This document shows positions 1-5,276 of a stretch of DNA of 8,734 bases, in pieces (the first letter of the stretch is position 1; every line of letters begins with the position of its first letter). Under the pieces are notes generated by a model, which saw only the letters and a list, made by a program, of their open reading frames with translations, searched no databases and was not told the DNA's origin. The position numbers were made by a program, and so were the translations under genes. Source of the DNA: RGIG6904 sp024680835 (GTDB lineage: Bacteria; Bacillota; Clostridia; Lachnospirales; Lachnospiraceae); assembly GCA_024680835.1 (NCBI GenBank), contig JAILBP010000214.1, positions 1 through 8,734 of the forward strand, written 5' to 3'.

Positions 1-84
1 CATAAAGCATTCGGCTTCTGTACATCAAAACAGATCGTACCTGTGGCTAAGATGAGAAACATCATCTCTCAAACCAAGAAATAG
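1..84 (+). CDS. C-terminal end of an unidentified protein (5' partial)
   Basis: The first frame is open from base 1 to a TAG at 82-84 and gives 27 residues ending KMRNIISQTKK. The start lies outside the window. The piece is too short to assign to a family; the tail is basic and polar and could be a C-terminal helix. Support for a real gene end comes from the intrinsic terminator on the same strand about 40 bases downstream (123-162) and from the convergent arrangement with purF. I cannot name a function. Confidence 0.5.
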   Translation, partial: HKAFGFCTSKQIVPVAKMRNIISQTKK

Positions 85-122
85 GATCATCTTGGTATCC
101 GGAGATATCGGCACACAGATAA

Positions 123-162
123 GAAACCGACCGTAGTGCAACGGAGGTCGGGTTTCCTTTTT
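123..162 (+). terminator. Intrinsic terminator of the upstream + strand gene
   Basis: GAAACCGACC (123-132) pairs with GGTCGGGTTTC (146-156), a stem of ten pairs with one bulged G. The loop is 13 nt, followed by C and a run of five T (158-162). It sits about 40 nt after the TAG at 84. Confidence 0.75.
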
Positions 163-212
163 GAGAGAAGACGTTGGTTCAGAGATAGTGTAACGGGCAA
201 CCATAAAACATC

Positions 213-259
213 AAAAAGCCCTGAAAGCCGCTAACCAAGCGACTTTCGGGACTTTTTTT
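213..259 (-). terminator. Bidirectional terminator between convergent genes, mainly for purF
   Basis: The arms 217-231 and 239-253 form a 15-position stem around a 7-nt loop (232-238). On the - strand the stem has two G-U wobbles and one mismatch and is followed by five U (217-213), about 58 nt after the purF stop. On the + strand it has two C-A mismatches and one wobble, followed by seven T (253-259), so it can also act as a backup for the gene ending at 84. Confidence 0.8.
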
Positions 260-285
260 GTCAAAACTCTGTCAAAAACGGGAGT

Positions 286-314
286 ATGATAATCGATTGA
301 ACGTGATTTGTCAA
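286..314 (-). promoter_or_regulatory. Candidate promoter at the purF 3' end
   Basis: On the - strand, TTGACA (314-309) is followed by a 17-nt spacer and TATCAT (291-286). This matches the sigma-A consensus at 6/6 and 5/6 positions. The -35 overlaps the purF stop codon. A transcript starting near 279-280 would reach the terminator at 253-213 almost at once, giving an RNA of roughly 65 nt with no evident reading frame. It may be chance, because two further TTGACA sequences nearby (275-270, 264-259) have no -10. Confidence 0.3.
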
Positions 315-1687
315 CTGTTTTTTACAGGATAACAACCGTCAAAACATGCCTTGCACAACGGCAGTCCCTGCGCCATAACATCAAGATCGTCTATGCAAAG
401 ATACTCCAGAGAGTCCGCACCTATCCTCTCTCTTATCTGCTCTTTCGTATGGCCGCTGGCTATAAGTTCGGAGTTGTCCGGCACGTCAGTTCCGTAATAA
501 CAAGGGTAGAGAAATGGCGGCGAAGAAATGCGCACATGGACTTCCTTAGCCCCGAATCTTCTCATCTCCCCGATGATATTAGCCAGAGTGGTTCCGCGCA
601 CAATGGAATCGTCAGTTATCACAACCCTCTTATCTTTTACCACGTCCTCTATGACGCGCAGCTTTATGGCAACTGCACTGGTTCTCTCCTCCTGAGTCGG
701 TTTGATAAAAGTTCTGCCCACATAGCTGTTTTTGGCAAAGGCAAGCTCGAAGGGAATGCCCGATTCCTGCGAAAAGCCTGCTGCCGCGGTAAGTCCGGAA
801 TCAGGAACTCCTGTCACCACATCCGCATCCACCGGATATCTCCTGGCAAGCGCTTTTCCCCCTTCGATCCTCGCCTTGTAGACACTGATCCCGTCGATGT
901 GTGAGTCAAGCCTTGCAAAATATATATACTCAAAAACGCAATGCGCCTGTATCTTTGAATCCAGGATCTGCTTTGATGTGATCCCGTCCTCGGTTATGAT
1001 GACCATCTCACCGGGCAGAACATCCCTGACATAATCCGCACCTACGGCTCTGAGAGCAGTACTTTCCGATGCACACACGTACATGTCATCCACAGATCCG
1101 AGGCATAGAGGCTTAAGCCCCCAGGGATCACGGATACATATGAGTTTCCGCGGGCTTAATATCAGCATGGCAAAGCCGCCCTTTATAAGCTTCGAAACGT
1201 TTTCAGCCGCCTCCTCTATAGACGCGGTATGCATCCTCTCCTCTGCGATCTTATATGCTATCACCTCAGAGTCGGCGTTTCCGTTAAAGACCGCTCCTTC
1301 ACTGACAAGCTCATCCCTTATGGAATCCGCATTGATGATATTCCCGTTATGAGCCAGAGCAATGGTACCCTTTGCATAATTCAAAAACACGGGCTGTGCG
1401 TTTTCCTTTGTGCTGCCGCCTGCTGTGGAGTATCTCACATGACCGATACCAATGTTTCCCTTCAGCTTATCCAGCAGATCCTTGTGAAACACCTCGTTCA
1501 CAAGCCCCATATCCTTATGTGCACATATATTGCCGATAGGGCCGCAGGTATCACATACCACGATTCCCGCCGACTCCTGTCCTCTGTGCTGCAGGGCTGT
1601 AAGCCCGTAATAAATATACTGTGCGGCATTTATGTTTTTGGTGGAATATATACCGAAAACACCGCATTCCTCATGAATTCCGCCCAT
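311..1687 (-). CDS. purF: Amidophosphoribosyltransferase (glutamine PRPP amidotransferase)
   Basis: PurF catalyses the committed step of de novo purine synthesis in the cytosol: PRPP plus glutamine give 5-phosphoribosylamine and glutamate. The 458 residues fit the Bacillus-type enzyme (about 470). After a 7-residue propeptide (MGGIHEE), Cys8 in EECGVFGI is the N-terminal nucleophile of the class II glutaminase domain. RGQESAG (35-41), HVRYST (83-88), HNGN (113-116) and NADSE (137-141) are its other active-site motifs. The PRPP loop VVITDDSIVRGTT spans 355-367. Cys250, Cys396, Cys445 and Cys448 match the four [4Fe-4S] ligands of the oxygen-sensitive Bacillus-type enzyme, which fits an anaerobe. 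The ATG at 1687 has AGGAG (1693-1697) five bases upstream. It is apparently transcribed alone from 1858-1886 through an unusual structured leader and ends at the 213-259 terminator. No other pur gene is in the window. Confidence 0.98.
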   Translation of the reverse strand: MGGIHEECGVFGIYSTKNINAAQYIYYGLTALQHRGQESAGIVVCDTCGPIGNICAHKDMGLVNEVFHKDLLDKLKGNIGIGHVRYSTAGGSTKENAQPVFLNYAKGTIALAHNGNIINADSIRDELVSEGAVFNGNADSEVIAYKIAEERMHTASIEEAAENVSKLIKGGFAMLILSPRKLICIRDPWGLKPLCLGSVDDMYVCASESTALRAVGADYVRDVLPGEMVIITEDGITSKQILDSKIQAHCVFEYIYFARLDSHIDGISVYKARIEGGKALARRYPVDADVVTGVPDSGLTAAAGFSQESGIPFELAFAKNSYVGRTFIKPTQEERTSAVAIKLRVIEDVVKDKRVVITDDSIVRGTTLANIIGEMRRFGAKEVHVRISSPPFLYPCYYGTDVPDNSELIASGHTKEQIRERIGADSLEYLCIDDLDVMAQGLPLCKACFDGCYPVKNS

Positions 1688-1701
1688 GATGTCTCCTATC
1701 C

Positions 1702-1800
1702 TGTTACTTTCACAGTAACATCACTCCCTGGTATCGGTTCTGAGCATTCTTACCGATCCGGCGACACCCCGCATGCCCGCAAGTCACCGGTCTGCCGGGC
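1702..1800 (-). promoter_or_regulatory. Structured GC-rich leader RNA of purF with pseudoknot potential
   Basis: In the 5' leader, read on the - strand, four pairings are visible. GCCCG (1800-1796) can pair with CGGGC (1779-1775). CCGGUGAC (1790-1783) can pair with GUCGCCGG (1765-1758) over 8 pairs. The two interleave, with loops of 5, 3 and 9 nt, as an H-type pseudoknot. AUCGGU/ACCGAU (1757-1752 with 1738-1733) closes a 13-nt loop. UGUUAC/GUAACA (1720-1715 with 1707-1702) closes a 7-nt loop ending just before the AGGAG ribosome binding site. I do not recognise a known riboswitch consensus: the purine, ZTP, PRPP and SAM cores are absent. Position argues for control of purF expression; ligand and mechanism are unknown. 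Confidence 0.45.
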
Positions 1801-1802
1801 TG

Positions 1803-1837
1803 AAAAAAAGGTACCCTGAACACACGTCCAAAGCACC
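1803..1837 (-). terminator. Terminator-like hairpin early in the purF leader (attenuator or apbE terminator)
   Basis: On the - strand GGUGCUUUGGAC (1837-1826) pairs along its full length with GUUCAGGGUACC (1821-1810). That gives 12 pairs, four of them G-U, closed by a GUGU loop and followed by seven U (1809-1803). It lies downstream of the likely purF promoter, so transcription into purF must pass it. It is also the first good terminator after apbE. CAAAG/CUUUG (1841-1837 with 1833-1829) offers a small competing hairpin that would disrupt its 5' arm. Confidence 0.6.
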
Positions 1838-1857
1838 TTTGCTCTCCACGGTCTGTA

Positions 1858-1886
1858 ATTGTAAGTTCTTACCTCCGTTTTGTCAA
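1858..1886 (-). promoter_or_regulatory. purF: Probable purF promoter
   Basis: On the - strand TTGACA (1886-1881), a 17-nt spacer and TACAAT (1863-1858) match the sigma-A consensus at 6/6 and 5/6 positions. The predicted start near 1850 gives a leader of about 160 nt before the purF ATG. Confidence 0.75.
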
Positions 1887-1934
1887 CAAAAAAATTAAAC
1901 CTTTTTGCCTCAACTACCCAATAGACTATGAATA

Positions 1935-1947
1935 GTAACCGAACAAT
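1935..1947 (+). promoter_or_regulatory. PurBox-like site upstream of the purF promoter
   Basis: GTAACCGAACAAT matches the Firmicute PurBox AWWWCCGAACWWT at 12 of 13 positions. It lies about 50 bp upstream of the purF -35, right after the apbE stop. Bacillus-type PurR normally uses two oppositely oriented boxes; I see no partner, so this may be chance. Confidence 0.2.
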
Positions 1948-1949
1948 TA

Positions 1950-3077
1950 TTATCGATAAATCTCGTATGGAAGGTCTGATGAGAAACTGTTTTTAAGTCC
2001 CTCCGTTATGGTGACTGATCCGTCGCTCTCCACCAGGATACAGTCAAACATGCTCTTATGTTCGCACCAGCACTGAAGAGCCTTTTCTTTACCCATGACA
2101 AATAGCGCTGTGGACAATCCATCCGCAAGGCATCCGTCATCTGATATGATGCTGACGCTGATAAGGCCGCTGTCAGCAGGATTTCCTGTCTTCGGATCTA
2201 TGATGTGATGATATCTCACACCGTCCTTATCAAAAAAGCGCTCATATCCTCCGCTGGTAATGACCGATTTATCGGACACTTCCACAACGCCGATATACTC
2301 AGCATTTTTTAAGGCTTTGATCTTTTTTTCCGTATCGGGATTTTCAATCGCAACCCGCCAGGGTTTTCCGTCGGGTTTTGTGCCGCATGCCGCCACATTG
2401 CCGCCCAACGACACGATTCCCGCTCCTATGCCCTCCTGCCCGAAGATCTCCATCAGCCTGTCAGACGCATAGCCCTTTGCTATTCCTCCGAGACCGATCT
2501 CAAAGTTTTCCGGCATTTGTACGAGGATTTTTGCCGATCCGGCGTCATTGTAAACATCCGTATTGTGCGGGATTTCATCGGAGACCGCTTCCTTTTCATC
2601 CGGTATTTTCCCGGCGTTTCCGACCACGATCCTGTCCTGACCTGTGTTTTCCAACAAAGCTTCAATAGCGTCCCTGTCCGGGATTTTGTATTCACCGGAT
2701 GTAAATCCCCACTCTTTAACAATTGGGTAAACCGTTATGTCAAAGGCCCCGTCCGTAATCGTCGAAACCTCCCTTGCGCGGCTGATAATATCAGCGGTAT
2801 CTATGGAGACCTCCATGGTTTTTTCTCTGTTCAACGCGGATATTTCGCTCTTGGGATCCTGCGCATCAAAAAGATCTTCCAGTCCTTCTATCTCCTGTAC
2901 ACATAGCTCTACTGCCTCGTCAGCATTCTCACCGTATGCCCGGATATTCATAAAGGTATCCATGGCAAAAATATCCTTTGAGACTTCGGGTGATCTGACA
3001 GTACATGCAGAAAACATGGTACTGACATATACCGTCAACAGTACAGCCCAAATTTTTTTACCCTTGATCACAGACAT
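1950..3077 (-). CDS. apbE: FAD:protein FMN transferase, ApbE family lipoprotein
   Basis: ApbE enzymes move FMN from FAD to a Thr in flavoprotein targets such as Rnf or Nqr subunits, acting outside the membrane with Mg2+. Numbered from the ATG at 3077, residues 1-25 are a lipoprotein signal: basic, hydrophobic, then FSAC with Cys25 as lipidation site (Phe at -3 is less usual). Family motifs follow in order: MDTF (39-42), GAFDITVYP (110-118), GGIAKGYASD (197-206), SLGGNV (223-228), TSGGYERFF (274-282), HHIIDPKTG (290-298) and ADGLSTALFVMG (318-329). The stretch around 150-190, with a run of acidic residues, is longer than usual and may be a surface loop. AGAGGG abuts an in-frame TTG (3080), so I prefer the ATG at 3077; GTG at 3071 is also possible. 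No flavoprotein target is encoded nearby. A promoter may lie in the upstream repeats. Confidence 0.93.
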   Translation of the reverse strand: MSVIKGKKIWAVLLTVYVSTMFSACTVRSPEVSKDIFAMDTFMNIRAYGENADEAVELCVQEIEGLEDLFDAQDPKSEISALNREKTMEVSIDTADIISRAREVSTITDGAFDITVYPIVKEWGFTSGEYKIPDRDAIEALLENTGQDRIVVGNAGKIPDEKEAVSDEIPHNTDVYNDAGSAKILVQMPENFEIGLGGIAKGYASDRLMEIFGQEGIGAGIVSLGGNVAACGTKPDGKPWRVAIENPDTEKKIKALKNAEYIGVVEVSDKSVITSGGYERFFDKDGVRYHHIIDPKTGNPADSGLISVSIISDDGCLADGLSTALFVMGKEKALQCWCEHKSMFDCILVESDGSVTITEGLKNSFSSDLPYEIYR

Positions 3078-3147
3078 CAACCCTCTGCCCCTATCTGATC
3101 CTGCCGTCCGGCAGCTTAAAATGACCTTTTATCATCTCCACCACAAC

Positions 3148-3198
3148 ATCTAAACTCAATCTGTGCCTTCGGCTTGATTTCGTTAAGATTATACCATA
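3148..3198. repeat. 51-bp direct repeat, copy 1
   Basis: It begins ATCTAAACTCAATCTG and ends AGATTATACCATA. It is identical to 3262-3312 except for T at 3164 (C at 3278). The inside can fold as a small hairpin: AATC...GATT around GCC-TTC-GGC (or GCC-GAA-GGC on the - strand), where the T/C difference lies outside the GCC/GGC core. The - strand carries the extended -10 motif TGGTATAAT. Confidence 0.9.
3188..3196 (-). promoter_or_regulatory. Extended -10 motif inside repeat copy 1, candidate apbE promoter
   Basis: TGGTATAAT on the - strand (3196-3188) is a perfect TGnTATAAT extended -10 element. No good -35 is found 16-18 bp upstream, which an extended -10 may tolerate. A start near 3181 would give apbE a leader of about 100 nt. 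Copy 2 has the same motif at 3310-3302. Confidence 0.35.
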
Positions 3199-3209
3199 TC
3201 CGATGTCAC

Positions 3210-3255
3210 TAAATTCAGCCTTCACTCCGTTCGGCTTCATTAAGTGATCCTGTAT
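3210..3255. repeat. Degenerate repeat-like unit between the two 51-bp repeats
   Basis: It shares TAAAyTCA at its start, TTCGGCTT in the middle (3230-3237) and TTAAGnGAT near its end with the flanking repeats, in the same order. It can also fold on itself: CACTTAATGAAGCC against GGCTGAATTTAGTG on the - strand, 11 of 14 positions paired. It may be a decayed third copy, giving a spacing of roughly 55-60 bp. Confidence 0.35.
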
Positions 3256-3261
3256 AGGTAA

Positions 3262-3312
3262 ATCTAAACTCAATCTGCGCCTTCGGCTTGATTTCGTTAA
3301 GATTATACCATA
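3262..3312. repeat. 51-bp direct repeat, copy 2
   Basis: It matches copy 1 (3148-3198) at 50 of 51 positions in the same orientation, offset by 114 bp. Identity stops sharply at both ends, as expected for a defined unit. It carries the same internal hairpin and the same TGGTATAAT on the - strand (3310-3302). Confidence 0.9.
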
Positions 3313-3344
3313 AATCAACGAGGAAAATGTAGGTTTATTTTTTG

Positions 3345-3373
3345 TTTACATAATCCGATAATCGTTTTATACT
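3345..3373 (+). promoter_or_regulatory. Promoter of the FnIII-like secreted protein gene
   Basis: TTTACA (3345-3350), a 17-nt spacer and TATACT (3368-3373) match the sigma-A consensus at 5/6 positions each. A start near 3380 leaves a short leader containing GGAGG (3390-3394), nine bases before the ATG at 3404. Confidence 0.7.
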
Positions 3374-3403
3374 AAAGTAAGTTTTAAATGGAGGACAAAG
3401 GCT

Positions 3404-4510
3404 ATGAACAGAACACGAAAAACACAGCTTGGATTTGCAGGCATTATCTTCCTGTCAGTGTTACTTATTTTTTCGATGTTATCACTCAACACCGTACGGG
3501 CAGGTGAATATCCGCTCATCCGCACCAAAGGAAAACTCACAACTTCAACATCCTATAAGATCACTCTGAAAAAGTTTAAAAACGTCACCCACTGGAAGAT
3601 CCGCATGGCGTCTATCGACGAGGAAGGATTTCAGGGGGATTACGAAACTGTAAAAAAAATGAAGGTTTCCAAAAAGACATACACCATAGAGAACCTTAAG
3701 CCTGATACAACCTATTATTTTGAGATCACGGGCTGTGAAAAAAAGAACGGAAAGCTGAAAAGCGTGATCTATGATTATCTTTATTGCTATACCGGCATGT
3801 CAAATGTAGGTTGGGATGATTATGCCGCATCGGACGCACCATGTTCGCCCGAGAGTATCACACTCTGGTACAGCTGCTACGACGACGGTCTGCCGGCAAG
3901 CGGGTATGAACTCTACCGCAGAAATGAGGATTCAGAACAATGGGATATGCTGACGACCCTCGGCACAGACGGATATTCATACGATGATAAGACTGTGGAA
4001 TCAGGCAAGAGTTATTATTACCGTCTCAGAGCATACGGAACATATAACGGCGAAACCCTTTACTCTCCATACTCGGAGGAATTGCTCCTCTCTGCAGTAA
4101 ATCAATCCGGCACCTTTTCTTCTACACTTATAAGCCATACAAAGAGCACTCTTGTAATCAAAATGGACAGCGAACAATACAACGGGGTGCTGACTTTGAA
4201 CTCAAGATATGACGTTGGAATAGGCGAGGATATCTCACAATTTGATGATTATGAAGATATCCCCCTCAGGATAGCTGCCATGAGCAGCGACGGAGAAACC
4301 TGGACAAAACTCACCAATTCTGACTCAGTCACCTTAAACGGGGGCGAGAGTGTTTATCTGAGGCTCAAGCCCCTAAAAAAGGGCACCGACATCTCAAAAG
4401 GCACCGTTATAGGCGGCTATTGTGTATATTATAACGGTCTTCCCTGCTCATTCTACATGACCATCGGATCTACCGGTGATACATGGCCAAATGCCGAGAT
4501 GATACATTAA
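3404..4510 (+). CDS. Secreted protein with two fibronectin type III-like domains
   Basis: The 368-residue protein starts with a typical Sec signal: basic MNRTRK, hydrophobic core 10-29, likely cleavage after VRA (33). Residues about 36-130 and 145-230 look like two FnIII-type beta-sandwiches: each ends with the characteristic Tyr-rich strands (LKPDTTYYFEITG at 98-110; GKSYYYRLRAYGTYNG at 201-216, then SPYSEE). The last ~135 residues are a third, probably beta-rich, region (VLTLNSRYDVGIGE, GGESVYLRL) that I cannot assign. No sortase signal, catalytic motif or second membrane segment is seen, so the protein is probably released or bound non-covalently. FnIII modules of this kind are common as spacers or binding units in clostridial extracellular proteins. 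The gene is monocistronic, has its own promoter and a good GGAGG site, and converges with the HAD gene, leaving 12 bp between the stops. Ligand and role are unknown. Confidence 0.85.
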   Translation: MNRTRKTQLGFAGIIFLSVLLIFSMLSLNTVRAGEYPLIRTKGKLTTSTSYKITLKKFKNVTHWKIRMASIDEEGFQGDYETVKKMKVSKKTYTIENLKPDTTYYFEITGCEKKNGKLKSVIYDYLYCYTGMSNVGWDDYAASDAPCSPESITLWYSCYDDGLPASGYELYRRNEDSEQWDMLTTLGTDGYSYDDKTVESGKSYYYRLRAYGTYNGETLYSPYSEELLLSAVNQSGTFSSTLISHTKSTLVIKMDSEQYNGVLTLNSRYDVGIGEDISQFDDYEDIPLRIAAMSSDGETWTKLTNSDSVTLNGGESVYLRLKPLKKGTDISKGTVIGGYCVYYNGLPCSFYMTIGSTGDTWPNAEMIH

Positions 4511-4522
4511 GTCCTATAAACA

Positions 4523-5167
4523 TCACAGTAATTTCAAAATATCCCGGGGTGATCCTGCTATGTAGGTTGCCCCGGCTTTTTCTAATTCGTCCCTGCTGCC
4601 ATAGCCGTATAATACACCCACACTGTCCAGCCCGAGCTCCACAGCGGAATCAACATCAAAATGCCTGTCTCCCACCATAAGCGCAGTTTTCGGATCATCT
4701 ATATGGCAGCTCTTAAGTGCATGCTGTATAACCTCAGTCTTTGTCTTGATCTCTTTATCATTCGTGCATGCCACAAAATCAAAGTATTTTTTCAGGTCAA
4801 AATGATCCAGTACGATATCCGCGCCTCTTGCAAGCTTGGATGTGGCCACTATCAGAAAAAGCCCCTTTTTCTTTAACTCTTCCAGAAGCTCGATGACTCC
4901 GGGATAAACATTACATTCCGTAATGCCTCCCATGTTGAAATAATATTCCCTGAAAAATGATATTCCCTTCTGTATATCTTCCCCTGTGTAACCCAACATA
5001 TTACCGAAGGATTCTTCCAGCGGAGGGCCTATAAATCTTTCCAGTGTTGATCTGTCTTCAACCTCACCGCCCATCTTTTTGATGGCATACTCAAACCCGT
5101 TTTTGATCCCCGGACCGGATTCGGTCAGTGTTCCGTCCAGATCGAACAAGATGTACCTGTAGCTCAT
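4523..5167 (-). CDS. HAD-superfamily hydrolase, phosphoglycolate phosphatase-like
   Basis: This 214-residue cytosolic phosphatase has all HAD motifs. Motif I is FDLDGTLTES, with Asp9 as nucleophile and Asp11 as acid/base. Motif II is ATS ending at Ser110, a motif III lysine lies around 141-143, and motif IV is MVGDRHFDV with Asp167 and Asp171 binding Mg2+. The helical cap between 15 and 85 contains FIGPPLEESF (45-54), typical of the Gph/PpaX-like branch, and the tail GVLYGYGSRDEL (184-195) belongs to the same branch. Substrate cannot be read from sequence: phosphoglycolate, pyrophosphate or a nucleotide are all possible. The ATG at 5167 is preceded by AAAGGA at about 10 nt. It follows the M18 gene on the same strand after 109 bp without a clear terminator or promoter, so it may be cotranscribed. 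Its last codons contain the terminator of the opposing gene. Confidence 0.9.
   Translation of the reverse strand: MSYRYILFDLDGTLTESGPGIKNGFEYAIKKMGGEVEDRSTLERFIGPPLEESFGNMLGYTGEDIQKGISFFREYYFNMGGITECNVYPGVIELLEELKKKGLFLIVATSKLARGADIVLDHFDLKKYFDFVACTNDKEIKTKTEVIQHALKSCHIDDPKTALMVGDRHFDVDSAVELGLDSVGVLYGYGSRDELEKAGATYIAGSPRDILKLL
4544..4581 (+). terminator. Terminator of the FnIII-like gene, inside the HAD coding sequence
   Basis: CCGGGG (4544-4549) pairs with CCCCGG (4570-4575). The intervening 20 nt can pair further (CCTGC with GTAGG), and CTTTTT follows (4576-4581). It lies 33 nt after the + strand stop and within the last ~20 codons of the convergent HAD gene, which evidently has to encode both. 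Confidence 0.7.
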
Positions 5168-5276
5168 CTTCTAATAATCCTTTCCCTGTTATTCAGGTCT
5201 TGCATAAACTAATTCTGTATTATTCCGATTAACAGCCTGAATTCCGATACACCCGACTAACGAACTATATCAGACT

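Larger units (their letters stand above)
3081..3403. other. Intergenic region between divergent apbE and FnIII-like genes
   Basis: This 323-bp stretch has no credible gene. It holds two near-identical 51-bp repeats (3148-3198, 3262-3312), a degenerate related unit between them, TGGTATAAT motifs facing apbE in each intact repeat, and a + strand promoter at 3345-3373 facing the FnIII-like gene. An open frame across 3091-3318 on the - strand merely translates the repeats twice and has no clear start signal. Confidence 0.7.

Noticed and set aside
1690..1800. Resemblance of the purF leader to an FMN riboswitch 3' half (ACTGTGAAAGTAACAGGATAGGAGA) and to a SAM-I segment (AGCCCGGCAGACC)
   Set aside because: Only short stretches match; the GGGCAGGGTG and ACCGGYGGT blocks of FMN, and the GAGGGA and P1 blocks of SAM-I, are missing, and purF is not an expected target of either.
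308..1819. Long + strand open frames across purF (308-904, 1083-1352, 1229-1819)
   Set aside because: Shadows of the purF coding strand; no ribosome binding sites or recognisable families.
3148..3312. Possible CRISPR array
   Set aside because: Only two intact units plus one degenerate, the repeats are too long, the interval between the intact copies is itself related to the repeat, and no cas gene is present.
3091..3318. Open - strand frame of 75 codons upstream of apbE
   Set aside because: It is the 51-bp repeat translated twice (YGIILTKSSRR...RLSLD) with no clear ribosome binding site; explained by the repeats.
5219..5250. Twice-occurring ATTCCGAT between the M18 and HAD genes
   Set aside because: Two 8-base copies without stem or T-run; no terminator or operator can be supported.
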